DNA from: Paraspadella gotoi
Lineage: Eukaryota; Chaetognatha
Direction of reading: 5' to 3'
Length of the DNA stretch: 64,000 nucleotides
Assembly: GCA_051294375.1 (NCBI GenBank)
Contig: CM119269.1
Span: 20,254,814 to 20,318,813, forward strand
Shown here: positions 48,901 to 61,052 of the stretch, one piece after another
Layout: each line of letters begins with the position of its first letter
Position numbering within the stretch: the first letter of the stretch is position 1
Program-made: the position numbers and the translations under genes
Notes under the pieces: generated by a model
What the model was told of the DNA's origin: nothing
The model's database searches: none
Seen by the model: the letters and a program-made list of their open reading frames with translations, nothing else

Positions 48901-51028
48901 GCGGGGTATCTCACAAACTGGCGTAGGGGCTGCGGACCCTCAGTGTCCGCCTCTGTCGCTGGCATGTTTAAACCACCTTCGTCACGTTTAAGCCATAATC
49001 GGGATAACCCGGGATTGAACCCGTGACTCATGTTTCAAACGAGATGATTTAGACTACACAGCCATTGAGACGAGGCTGATGACGGACAGCGGTGAGGCAG
49101 CTTTAAGTTATGCTGCAGTATATGTAGTCAATCCTCTGAAAATAATTATTCAAAAGTAAGTCACATAAGAGCTTGAACTTACCAGTTACTGTATCCATGC
49201 TGTTGACGTGCCTTTTAAATCTGTCTTCCCTCAATTTTTTTTAGTTTTAAACGTTAAGCTATCAATCAATATCTATAATTTCCTCAACAATTGAATTAAA
49301 CAAATACATCTTCAAAACGACGACTTATCGTTTGATGCCTCATCTTTTTTTTTCCTCTCGCAAAGACGACCACCACGAAAGATCTGACTTGCTCGGCCAA
49401 CTCTCAGCAAGACGACACCGTCTGGAGCCCCTCAAGCATCCCGTCATGCAACAAACGATCTTGTCCCGGCCTCAACAACCCGACCCATGGCTCCTGGTCG
49501 GTCAACGCGGGCTCCTTCGGCGATAAGGCCAAACTCACCTGCAATACAAACTACTTCCCTTACCCGCAAAATGGCAATGATGTCGCTTGCGGACCCGCGG
49601 GAAAGTGGTTGCCCGATCCAGCAACCTGTAATGTGCGTAGTGAGACCGTTTGTGAACTGGCAAGGGTTGGTTTTATAAAAAGGACTGGCAAAGAGAAAAG
49701 TGTAGTGACGAGTAGAAATCGTGGTTGGATTAATGAAAGTAGGGAAACTAAGAAGTTCTGGCGGTATATTTACACCGCCTCAAAGTAAAAAAAAAAAGAA
49801 TAAGAATAGCATTAAGCGAATCAAAAAAAAATATTTTTTTTTCTCTAATAGGTAAAGTCTTGCGATCCGGTGGAGATCACCAACGGTAATGTGAAATTGA
49901 AGAGCAACAACAACGTCGTCACTGGATCAATTCCGGTTAACGAACAAATTTATTTCGTCTGCGACAACGGATTTAAGCTAAGCAAGGAAGGTTAGTCGCA
50001 GATTGGTAATGTTTTATTATTTCATTTAAGTAACATTCGGATTCTACCCGAGTCGCGGATCCGATTCCATTTTCGGTTCTGATTCCATCTGTGATTATTT
50101 CAAGTGTTTTATTTATTGAAAGGAGAATAACTTCTTTCCATCTTCCACTCAGTGACTCTAACCTGCCAAGATCAACCCAGCCTTAGCGTAGGCAAGTACA
50201 GCGACGATGCGCCCACCTGTCAGAACGAAGACAATTGCGTCGTCAACAAGGTCCCCGTCAATTGCGGCGCCAACGGAAATTGCAAAGACGGCGTCGCCAA
50301 ATACGTGTGTGAGTGCAATCCTGGTTGGACCAATGTCGACGTCAACGACAAGACCTCGCTCTGCACGACGCCGGTGAGCAGATTCGAAATCGGACGGAGA
50401 GTAGGTGCTATTTATTCTCTTGTCGTCAATATGGCGCTGCTTTGGTGTAGTTTGTTTTTAAGTCTCGTTTCTGTTTTAATTCCCAGGTGGATCCATGCCA
50501 AAACCAACCGTGCAAAAACAATGGGGCCTGTACCCTCAACACCGCCTACACAACAGATTCCAACCTTTATCCCTATAAATGCGACTGCAATCCGAGCACC
50601 AGATTTTCTGGGTACGATTGTGAGAAAGACAACCAGATTTCCGCGCCAGCCAAATGTTCTGGTGAGTTCAACGTCAACTCGTTCTCTCGTTTCTCGATTT
50701 TTTTTTTGATTCATCCTTGTCATCTTTTATGAGGCAGTCTATATGGCAGAAAATTATAACAATAATGTTAAAAATAGAAACCGACCGACTAACTTTTGAA
50801 TTTTTCTTCCGTTTCTTCTCAACGTTTTTCTCCGCCATAACCCTTTCAAAAGATGTGGGTAGTCAACCTCACCCGGGCAGCTGCTTGAAGTTTTACACCT
50901 GCCAATGGGGTAACTCTCAAGTCCAAAGTTGTCCACCCAACAACGTCTTCGACTCGACGATCAGTAATTGCCAAGTGCCTCTCCTGGCGAAGGCCGCGTC
51001 CAAATGCACCGCCAACAACAACTTGTGA
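21104..51028 (+). CDS. Secreted multi-domain chitin-binding / sushi (CCP) / EGF protein
   Basis: Sixteen exons: 21104-21238, 44692-44841, 44917-45007, 45284-45466, 45640-45773, 46153-46253, 46322-46470, 46812-46991, 47535-47729, 48038-48102, 48293-48529, 49366-49632, 49852-49990, 50153-50373, 50487-50661 and 50853-51028. Phases agree throughout, giving 865 residues. Order: signal peptide (1-26), a six-cysteine chitin-binding-like module (28-92), one CCP (97-156), EGF domains near 158-190 and 192-228, seven CCPs (about 232-690), two more EGFs (about 694-795), and a chitin-binding type-2 domain (about 805-860) with CLKFYTC and NVFDSTISNC. It is probably an extracellular matrix, cuticle, peritrophic or immune recognition protein. 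Exon 1 is joined across a 23.5-kb intron; the only support is matching phase and completion of the first cysteine module, so the true start may differ. The exon 11 donor is GTCGGA. No known family has this exact order to my knowledge. Confidence 0.88.
21760..21780. other. Assembly gap (21 N) with repeated flanks
   Basis: The sequence aaaaagattggagggtgtga and the ten bases after it occur on both sides of the N run, so the gap is an unjoined overlap. Confidence 0.95.
21934..21958. other. Assembly gap (25 N) in a (GTTT)n tract
   Basis: The N run directly follows about nine tttg units at 21898-21933, so the assembly probably broke in the microsatellite. Confidence 0.95.
22052..22735. repeat. Satellite array of CAACTTGCAT-type units (about 17-19 bp)
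   Basis: About 35 units of the form ttttttcaacttgcat(c)a, with variable T-run length, occasional loss of a t (caactgcat) and aac/aaac variants. It is tandem and in one orientation. Confidence 0.95.
22800..23800. repeat. About five tandem units (about 180 bp) of an interspersed repeat
   Basis: Units share catttaaactcatttccact, a cgattc/catccaaactttatat phrase, agctcaatcacacacttt, cacacacaaaatttca and a closing agtaattg. Related single copies lie at 39555-39700, 40480-40580 and 41320-41540. The last unit runs into a (GGAC)n-bearing tail. Confidence 0.85.
23760..23960. repeat. Interspersed element tail with internal (GGAC)n
   Basis: A ggacgaggacggaacggacggacg stretch is followed by ttggcataatttagtcataa, a second gaccgacggacgacaaagtg block and an end near atccgactaaaaa. 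The copy at 41560-41757 has the same order of blocks, which defines a family. Confidence 0.85.
24614..32170. repeat. Degenerate satellite of TTCCTGTGCAAATTCA units, switching orientation
   Basis: The monomer is about 14-16 bp (attcctgtgcaaa). Orientation is plus at about 24614-26385, minus and strongly decayed at 26386-27200, plus at about 27460-29430, minus at 29440-30315 (tttgcacaggaat), plus at 30322-32104 and minus at 32105-32170. Best conserved copies are at 30200-32100. Open frames in it are repeats of CANSF or CKFIPVQ-like strings and are not genes. Confidence 0.93.
32171..33579. other. AT-rich spacer between satellite blocks, no gene seen
   Basis: Very AT-rich sequence without recognisable exons. 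Short G-rich phrase ttggtgtttggtgttttggg at 32758-32781. Nothing else identified. Confidence 0.6.
33580..34632. repeat. Inverted pair of the TTCCTGTGCAAAT satellite
   Basis: About 720 bp of tttgcacaggaatgaa units run into about 330 bp of ttcattcctgtgcaaa units, meeting near 34303. The two arms are complementary and form a long imperfect palindrome. Confidence 0.93.
34955..36450. repeat. Three to four decayed units of a composite repeat with a tRNA-like head
   Basis: Heads at about 34958, 35252 and 35752 share gtaactggtagagccttcct, a gttctaaccctgt phrase and acgttcgattccc, which resemble tRNA D-, anticodon- and T-arm sequences with pol III B boxes. Tails at 35545-35750, 36060-36215 and 36240-36450 share a phrase that varies around tttgatgctgacgttttggt, then agggcgccaaaaat and catacaaactcaaa. 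Head-plus-tail order repeats, as in a tandemly inserted SINE-like element. Confidence 0.75.
36815..37010. repeat. (TC)n tracts
   Basis: Interrupted ct runs just beyond the 3' end of the antisense globin gene, with a related run at 37255-37305 inside globin intron 2. Confidence 0.9.
37106..38953 (-). CDS. Globin with MGACGCCC N-terminus (acylated, membrane-type)
   Basis: Three exons on the minus strand: 38748-38953, 37927-38074 and 37106-37213, phases 2 and 0, giving 153 residues, the usual globin length. Helix A has the conserved Trp31; FEDFFAMFPE lies before the CD corner, WVHA gives the distal (E7) His76, GFLHYSRN gives the proximal (F8) His110, and TRDAW ends helix H. It should bind haem and oxygen or other small ligands. 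The start MGACGCCC has Gly2 for N-myristoylation and four cysteines for palmitoylation, as described for globin X-type proteins, so plasma-membrane attachment and a redox or signalling role rather than transport are inferred. The exon 2 donor is a non-standard GTCTCT. The gene sits inside the proposed first intron of the sushi/EGF gene, antisense to it. Confidence 0.9.
38290..38690. repeat. About 34-bp minisatellite in globin intron 1, about 12 units
   Basis: Units of the form cacctcctacctcactttct followed by ctcatatcactttc. Read on the gene strand each carries GTGAG/GTAGG, similar to the exon 1 donor CTGAG/GTAAGT located 60 bp away. Confidence 0.9.
38954..41090. other. Gene-free AT-rich intron segment with interspersed repeats
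   Basis: Copies of the actttatatctcgctcaaat / tcaatcacacactttccgac repeat lie at 39590-39660 and, partially, at 40480-40580. A pair of imperfectly complementary segments around 40670-40940 suggests an inverted repeat. No coding exon found. Confidence 0.6.
41092..41320 (-). mobile_element. tRNA-like SINE copy I
   Basis: On the minus strand the element reads a T-arm-like GGGGTTCTAGCCCGG with a pol III B-box-like core, preceded by gccggaggcaagtcatttgc. It shares about 200 bp with copy II at 47218-47523, including ttaccattttttaaaattta and cttttctcctcggcttcatt. Copy III is at 51240-51475 in the other orientation. Confidence 0.75.
41520..41760. mobile_element. Interspersed element with internal (GGAC)n
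   Basis: It has gggggacggacggacggacg, gacagacagacggatg, a ttacataatttatcataatt core, gacggaccgacggaccgaca and the end agatccggctaataaa. The block order equals that of 23760-23960. No open frame, so it is non-autonomous. Confidence 0.8.
42240..42470. repeat. GAC/GAA trinucleotide-rich tract 1
   Basis: Purine-rich imperfect repeats such as gacgaaaacgacggcgaaga. The two translated purine-strand frames are Lys/Asp/Asn- or Thr-rich with interruptions. I treat it as simple repeat. Confidence 0.8.
42558..42774 (+). mobile_element. Short element with 14-bp inverted ends and a hammerhead-like core (Penelope-like)
   Basis: Perfect 14-bp inverted ends ggcaatttggtttc and gaaaccaaattgcc bound 217 bp. 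Near the 3' side, CTGATGA at 42690-42696 is followed by a GGCTT/AAGCC hairpin and GAAAC at 42715-42719. Penelope-like retroelements are known to carry hammerhead ribozyme motifs of this form. One extra A sits between CTGATGA and the helix, and I could not place the cleavage site, so activity is doubtful. No reverse transcriptase remains. Confidence 0.5.
42790..43110. repeat. GAC/GAA trinucleotide-rich tract 2
   Basis: Imperfect repeats such as gatgacgacgaagacaacga, with a GA-rich run at 43134-43173. The purine strand also gives an acidic open frame, but no splice sites or conserved context support coding. Confidence 0.75.
43411..44691. other. Final 1.3 kb of the proposed first intron, no gene seen
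   Basis: Ordinary AT-rich sequence. A partial relative of the 42774 element end (gaaaccaatatgcattttca and a following attttattataaattt) lies at 43482-43515. Confidence 0.55.
46461..46655 (+). repeat. About 62-bp tandem repeat of the exon 7 splice-donor region
   Basis: The true donor ACTGCCACAG/GTAAGTTTGA at 46471 is echoed by gatgccatag/gtaagtttgt at 46533, actgccatag/gtaagtttaa at 46595 and accgacaata/gtaagttaaa at 46645. Spacing is 62, 62 and 50 bp. Confidence 0.9.
47218..47523 (-). mobile_element. tRNA-like SINE copy II, adjoining the exon 9 acceptor
   Basis: It aligns with copy I (41092-41320) and, at its left end, with the longer copy III (51240-51475, opposite strand), sharing agcagtccctgagctt and the tRNA-like block. 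The shared sequence ends at ctctttatttctt, 11 bp before exon 9 of the sushi/EGF gene, so the pyrimidine tract of that acceptor lies in the repeat. Confidence 0.75.
48690..48840. repeat. Interspersed element with (GTCT)n-type core
   Basis: It has gagcaactctataatatcac, a ggttctgtctgtttgtctgt stretch and a ttgccataattcagttaa end. Relatives with the same order are at 51840-51990 and, inverted, at 60290-60425. Confidence 0.65.
48890..49085 (-). mobile_element. Second tRNA-derived SINE-like element
   Basis: On the minus strand it reads tggctgtgtagtctaaatca, an anticodon-arm-like cgtttgaaacatgagtcac and GGGTTCAATCCCGG, a good T arm and pol III B box. No intact acceptor stem or CCA-adjacent end was seen, so it is a SINE-like relic and not a tRNA gene. 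It lies in intron 11 of the sushi/EGF gene. Confidence 0.65.
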
Positions 51029-51104
51029 TCGACCGACTGGTAAAGAATCTATTTCCATTTTTACCAACCAATTTTTGCTCCGCTATAATAATTTCAAGAA
51101 ACGT

Positions 51105-51110
51105 AATAAA
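51105..51110 (+). terminator. Probable polyadenylation signal of the sushi/EGF gene
   Basis: AATAAA lies 76 bp after the TGA stop at 51026-51028. Confidence 0.6.
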
Positions 51111-51239
51111 AAAAAATGAACTAAAATTTTATTCGTACTAATTAATTAAATCGTCGTTTTTTCATGAGATGTATGATATATTTCGTATCGTATCCTTGTT
51201 GCCCAAAGATTCCAGCTTTTTTCGTGAAATATATATATA

Positions 51240-51475
51240 TTATGGTGGATTAAAATCCAACAACCGTTCATCAGCGGCCATTGGTGCCGGAGGCAAGTCA
51301 TTCGCCTCCCAGTCCGGGGTTCTAGCCCGGTGGTCGCCTAGCAGTTAAGAGGGACGGGGCGCTTAACCCGCCTGTAACATGGTGTTACAGCCTGATCCTA
51401 AGCTCAGGGACTGCTTATATTGAACGCTTCTGTCACTAACACATAACAATAATTACTGTCTCTTCAATATATATA
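51240..51475 (+). mobile_element. tRNA-like SINE copy III, longest copy
   Basis: The tRNA-like strand is plus here: gccggaggcaagtcattcgc, then GGGGTTCTAGCCCGG, then tggtgttacagcctgatcct and agggactgcttatattgaac. It includes a 50-bp segment around 51340-51390 that copy II lacks. Confidence 0.75.
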
Positions 51476-51839
51476 TAATTAGAAAATATTTTTCAGGAAC
51501 TCTCACGACAAAACCAGGACCTCCGGAGCCACAGATTTCGAACAAAAGAAAAAAAAGAAATTGTGACACCAAAAGATTCGGGATATTTTCGGGAAAAAAA
51601 ATATGAAAAAAGGGTCCTTCTGTATTTTTTTTTCCGCTACCTGGCGAGTCAATTTATGTTCTTAACTCAATTTCTCACTTTTTTATGCGTTGAACTTGGA
51701 ATCTCACTGTTGGATTTTATTTACCCTCACATTGACAATACATCTCGTTCATGAACTTTCACTTTAATGTTTTGTTTCACTACGTCAAAAGAAACTAAAT
51801 TTTTACTCTCCGTGAATTTTCAGCTAATTTAGAGTTTGC

Positions 51840-51990
51840 TTTTTAGTTACGCGGAGCAACTCTATGACTAACTTTCGGTCTTCTGTCGGTCGGTCTTTCG
51901 GTCTGTCGGTCGGTATGACTGTCCGTTGTTCTGTCCCACTTACGTTAAAAATGCACATAATTTGCCTATAGTTAGTTGCTCATTTGTTAA
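51840..51990. repeat. Interspersed element with (GTCG)n-type core
   Basis: gcggagcaactctatgacta is followed by ggtcggtctttcggtctgtc and the end ttacgttaaaaatgcacata. An inverted copy at 60290-60425 shares the end (tatgtgcatttttatgtaag) and the gcgcaac start. Confidence 0.75.
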
Positions 51991-52614
51991 GAAGGAAAAT
52001 CTAAGGGACTGCTAGTGCCGCTTTCTGGAAATCCTAAATGCGAAATTCCGTTGCAGTGCTTGTCATAAATACAAAGGCAAAGATAGTTATTGAAGTCATA
52101 TATAGTCATGTCATTTTTGTTTTGTTTTATTTTTTTTAATTTTTTTGTTTTTATTGAAAAGAAATATTTTGATCATAAGAGGGTAAAAAAAAGGAAAAAA
52201 AAACATTAAAAATCATCATCATCATCGATCAATGATGTTATTATTTTTTTTTAATTTTGACTACGAATTTTAACAGTTTTAATTCTATTTTTTATATAAA
52301 TTTTTGTGGTCTATCAGAAAAAGTTAAGACTGATCATTATCATTATAAAAACATTATAACTGAACTTTTTTTAAACAAATATTTTTAATTATCGCGAAAT
52401 CCCTGTGATGTCCAAAAGTCACGCTCGGAGGCGGGAGCGTGAATATAGGTGAAGAGGCGTGGAACCAAACCCTTGTTTGACCTTTCGATTCGCGCGAGAC
52501 CAAAGTCGAAAAAAGTCCGAAAATCACACAAAACTTACCTTTTGAGGACCAGGATTAACTCACCCGCCTACGACGCCGGGCCTTTTAGACTTATCCCCAT
52601 CCTCCACACAAACA

Positions 52615-52666
<52 letters not shown>

Positions 52667-53180
52667 TTCTCTATACATTTCTTTGTTTCTTCGTTTCTTC
52701 GTCTCTCTTGTATAATATATAATATTACTCTCTCCAAAAGAGTTTCGAGATTTCGATACAATGAAACATCCAATTAATCAATCAATCTAATTAGCACGAA
52801 AATGAATCATTAAATCTTTTTAACCTATTTAAGATTAATAAATAAAAAAAAAAGAAATCATTCCATTGGAAAATCAATTTGTTATCAATTAAACATTTCA
52901 TGCAATTCAATCAAATTAAAAACAACAACTGATAAAACCAAGTCAAGATTCTGTCCAAAAATATTTTCTTGTTAAAGTAATACATAACTCAAGCACTCAA
53001 AATATATTTGTATATAATAGTCAGGAGTTAGGAATAAATTGATAATTTTATATTGATTGTATCATTTTCATTATTATTTAATATAATACTTATACTTTAT
53101 AACTTTTCCTAAATCTAGGAAATGAAATAAAAAATACTATATCTAATAATACTCGAATAAATAAGATATTGAGTTGTGAA
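51991..53180. other. Spacer with no gene seen; (TC)n at 52619-52661
   Basis: AT-rich sequence with poly-T runs and a short CpG-rich island-like stretch at 52425-52600 next to a (TC)n tract. I could not assemble an exon from it. Confidence 0.5.
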
Positions 53181-53456
53181 CCAATCATCGATGATAAAAT
53201 CACGGATGATAAAATTGACGACCAATAAGTGAAGTCGTTGTCCGCAAAACTAAAAGCGTCTCTTGTCGCCGTTTCTCCGCACCAATGGAAGAACTCGGAA
53301 CTTTGCGGAACTCCACAAGTTCCCTTGTCTTCGATCAACCAATGAAAGGAAATCGGTTTATGGCAGCGACCAATCAAAGCTCTTACTTTGTTCCTCGTTC
53401 ATCCGTTTTTTTCCCGGCGAATGAATGTAGTTAGCCGATAGGAACCTCGAGCCAAT
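53181..53456 (+). promoter_or_regulatory. Cluster of six CCAAT boxes
   Basis: CCAAT occurs at 53181, 53222, 53282, 53339, 53370 and 53452, all on the plus strand and 31-82 bp apart, ending just before a GA tract (53495-53538). Dense same-strand CCAAT boxes are typical of NF-Y-bound promoters. The gene served is unknown. Confidence 0.5.
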
Positions 53457-53459
53457 CAG

Positions 53460-57335
<3,876 letters not shown>

Positions 57336-59582
57336 TCACTGTCGCTCCTCCGAACTTTTCTCCGATTTGAGTTGAAATTGAGGAATTTGACAGCGAATGA
57401 CTTCCCCTGAATCGTTGTCCTCCAACTCGAGGTGACCCCAGATCGATCCCGCGGAGGCCTGGGCGCGGAAAAATGGGGACAAGAAAGGTTTTTGATATAG
57501 GGAATTTTGATTGTAGGGGACCAGCGGCTTTAACGAACCACCGTATGTCCAATCATCTTCTCTATTCGATTACTGCAACGCATTAGTATTATACATTATA
57601 CTTGATAAGTTTTTAAATGAATTGTTATATTTGTAAAGCGTTGATGAAAAAAACTCCTGACCGAGAAGCTGCAGTAGCTCGTGGTCTGGAAACTGGGATT
57701 CCATTTGCTGAGGACGGCATGCCGACCATCGAGACCTCGTTCCATTTTCTTGTCGTAAGTTCCGTTCTGAGGCGAATTGTGGTAAAGAGAGAGATGAATT
57801 TTTACGACCTCTTCTGAGAAGGTTGGGGCGTAGGAGAAAAAGGTAAGAAAAAGTAGGCAATTCTAAAAAAAAAAATTAGGATATTTAGTATCAATATTAA
57901 ACCGAAAATATACAACGTAAAACAACTCTCACCCGAGAGGAAACCGTCCAGTTTCTTCTTTTAATTCGAAAATTTTTTTCTCCTAGATTCTCGACCCTTA
58001 AAATGTAGCGCCACCAGTACCGAGTATCTATAAACATTTCGACGAGTTGATTGATTGATTGCTTGATCGATTGATGTTCTCTCTCTCCAAGCTCACCCCC
58101 TCTTTCCCCGCCGTGCGATCCCATGTAAAACGGAACCACTGTGATTCTCACGTCACCCGTACACGCCCTGTAGGCCACTTCAGGTTTCAACCAGCGCAGG
58201 TTCCGCTTCCTCCACTTGATCAAAGTCCTCGTGCCAACGTTGGCCGGCTCCTTGGCGTCGCGCGCCGGCGGCGCCGCTTCGAAGAAGCGTGAAAAGAGAT
58301 CGTGGGTGATAGGCGGGCGGCGTCGGTGAGCGTGGAAGGCGGAGAGGGCGTTGCCGAAAGGGAGGAGGCTGGAAGAGGAGGAGGAGGAGGAGGAGGAGGA
58401 GGAGGAGGAACGGAGTGGTTGAGAAGGGAAGGTTGGATTTCAAGTGAAAGAAAATTGGGTGAAATCTTGCTGATGCCGCAAAAAGGGATCTGCCACCGGG
58501 AACGCCGACGACGACAAGATCCAAGATCCTCACCTGAAATCGTCCTCACTCTCCGTGAGACGGTAAGGCAGGATGTCGGCGTTGTGGACGTAATCGATCC
58601 CTGGCATCGAGAAGACGACGAGCCGATCGCCGACGTCGCGACCCAAGAAGCTGACCCCGTCAACGTTGCTGCGGACGTAGGAAGAGTCGCCCGCGTCGAC
58701 GAGCACGTTGTAGAAGAGCTCGGGGGAGCGGGCCGAGAGAGACTGTGGAAGGCGAAGCGGTAAAGGAAGAATAGCGGGAAGGCGAGTTCGGACAAAATCA
58801 ATCATGTACTCTTTGATTTTGACATTTTGACATCGAGAAACTTGAAGTCAAAAAATCTAAATTTCCCTCTACATATGTTAGGATAAAAACTCGGGACCTC
58901 GTGACCTTTTAACGGTACCTTACAGTACTCGATGACACCGTTAAGTGAAGACATTATATAGTATGAATGAGGTTTTGACCGTCTGATCTCTCGTCAGCGA
59001 AAGATGTCAACCCGCCCCTAGACCCGGTTCCCCTTCCAAAGATGTCAACCCGCCCCTACACCCGGTTCCCCTTCCAAAGATGTAAACCCGCCCCTAGACC
59101 CGGTTCCCCTCCCAAAGTGGCCCGACCGGGTTCTCGATGTCCCCAGTCATGATCTCGATCGTCTTCTCTCCGTCCGCGACCGGCACCGTCGGCGTCGTCG
59201 CCTCGAAGATCTTCGTCTTCCACGGGAGAAGGATGATGCCTCTGTAGCCGAGTTGCTTGTGGAGGAAGAGCTGGCCTGAAGGATGGGGTATCGAAAGGGG
59301 GATGAGGAGGGTGTGGAGGGGATGAAAAGGGGAGACGAATGGTCAAAGAATTATTGAAAGATGATAGTCCACAACGACGTCGACAACGACAGAAGCTACT
59401 CCATAAACGCATCAACGTCGACGTCCTCAACTACCCGTCTTGTAGCTGAGATTGGTGTCCATCGGATCCAGTGGAGTCTGCAACTTCCCGACTTCCTGGA
59501 GGAGAGTCGACGCTCGACGCCGACCGTGGACGAGCGAGTCGGCCGCCGCCCTGCACGCAACGACGCCGAGGCTGCTGAACAT
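57336..59582 (-). CDS. POLDIP2: POLDIP2 homologue (YccV-like plus ApaG domains), complete
   Basis: Seven exons on the minus strand: 59435-59582, 59127-59275, 58534-58742, 58097-58368, 57933-58027, 57662-57766 and 57336-57458. Phases agree and give 366 residues; the human protein is of similar length. An Arg-rich N-terminus without acidic clusters (residues 1-29) fits a mitochondrial presequence. Diagnostic blocks in order are GQLFLHKQLGYRGI, YNVLVDAGD, MPGIDYVHNADILPY, RITVVPFYMG, YWWRYILRVENL, VLSKWNPSFQ and ASAGSIWG. The first half is the YccV/hemimethylated-DNA-binding-like domain and the second the ApaG (DUF525) domain. Family members are found in mitochondria and nucleus and have been linked to DNA polymerase interactions and mitochondrial protein turnover. 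A Pro- and Arg-rich insert of about 25 residues (about 169-193) follows ILPY. Donors of exons 2 and 6 read GTCGGG and GTCAGG. Confidence 0.95.
58376..58411. repeat. (GGA)n tract at the exon 4 acceptor of POLDIP2
   Basis: About eleven gga units. On the gene strand this is (TCC)n ending in ctcttccag, so it forms the pyrimidine tract of the exon 4 acceptor. Confidence 0.85.
59003..59127. repeat. About 45-bp tandem repeat of the POLDIP2 exon 2 donor region
   Basis: Three near-identical units contain gatgtcaacccgcccctaga and cccggttccccttccaaa. On the gene strand each carries GAACCGG/GTCTAG or GTGTAG, resembling the donor GAACCCG/GTCGGG at the edge of the array. Confidence 0.9.
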
Positions 59583-59907
59583 TATGATTTAATATATGTT
59601 GGGATAGGAATGTGACGTTGTGTGGTTTTAAAGGGGGCGGGGCAATTGGAGGATAATCGTTTATAAATATTGTTTAAAAAAATTAAAAAAATGAAATTTG
59701 AACTGGAAGTAAGCAAAGGGTTTTTCGCTTGGAGAAAAATTTATCGTTGGTTTTTTCTGACTTTTTTCTTTCTCTCTCTTTGTCTCTGTCTCTCTCTCCC
59801 TATCTCTCCTTCTCTCTCTCCTTTTTAAATCTCTGTTTCTCTCCCCGGTTTGTTTTGGTTTCATTGTGGGGGAACAACTTAAACATGAGCTGGAGATTAA
59901 AACGGAA

Positions 59908-59950
<43 letters not shown>

Positions 59951-60990
59951 AAAAAGAAAGAAAGAGAGAGGGGAAGTGAAATTGTCCTATATCTATGGAC
60001 TGATATCTTAGTGAGTAAATGGATTTGATGAACACCTTGGTTATCTCTCTTTCCTTATCAGTTTTGCTTCAAGAAATCTGAAACAAGAAAAGAGAAAGAT
60101 TCGGAAAGAAAACAAGAACGGTAATTCCAATGTGTTACGCCGCAGTGACTTTATTTTATTACTAAAAAAACCTTTTTTTTGGATTTATGACATGCACTGC
60201 ATCAAAAATCTGTCTTTTATTCTTTAGTTTTAGGAATTCCTGAAGGCGGTGCTTGCAGTCCCTTTGATTTGAGGTTTTTTCTATCTTAACAAATGAGCGA
60301 TCAATTATAGGCTAATTATGTGCATTTTTATGTAAGTGGGACAGACTGTCAGACAGACATACCAACCGACCGACCTAAAACTGACTTAAAGAGTTGCGAG
60401 TACTCGCGGCGCAACTAAAAAAACGACAAAGGGAAGAGGGAAAAAAATCATGGTGAAGGTCGATGAGATTACCGATTAACATTAAACAATATCGTAGGAT
60501 AATGTTTTTCGTTTGCTCAGACTTAGTCTATGTTTGTTTGTTGATGATGATTGTTCTGAATCAACCTTGTTGTATTCGAATAAAATCGCATGATGATTAG
60601 ATTATTGAATAAGATTTAAAAGCAACCAACTTTAGATTTTATATCAGAAAAAAACAAAAACAAAATAAACAGAATGAAATGAACAAACAATTCCACAATT
60701 GAGTCGCTCACATTGCGAAGGAAACCGCAACGGAAATTAAGGCTTTTAAAACAAAGTAATTGAATACAAACTAATAAAAAAAGTAATATGATACTGTTGA
60801 ATCACGAAAATTAAAACTGAAATCTTTCTTGCGGAATCACTGTGGGTCTTAAGGCTCATGAAGTAAAATGTGGGGAGACGAAATGTCTTAGTTACGCCTT
60901 GAAAGGATAATCTCAACCCCTTGGGGCCACCCCACGGATCTCTGTCCTAGCGACGATGACCCAGTGTGTGTGAGAGAGAGAGAGAGAGAG

Positions 60991-61052
<62 letters not shown>

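Noticed and set aside
48890-49085. A tRNA gene on the minus strand
   Set aside because: The T arm is good, but no acceptor stem or clean anticodon arm could be paired, so a SINE-like relic is more likely.
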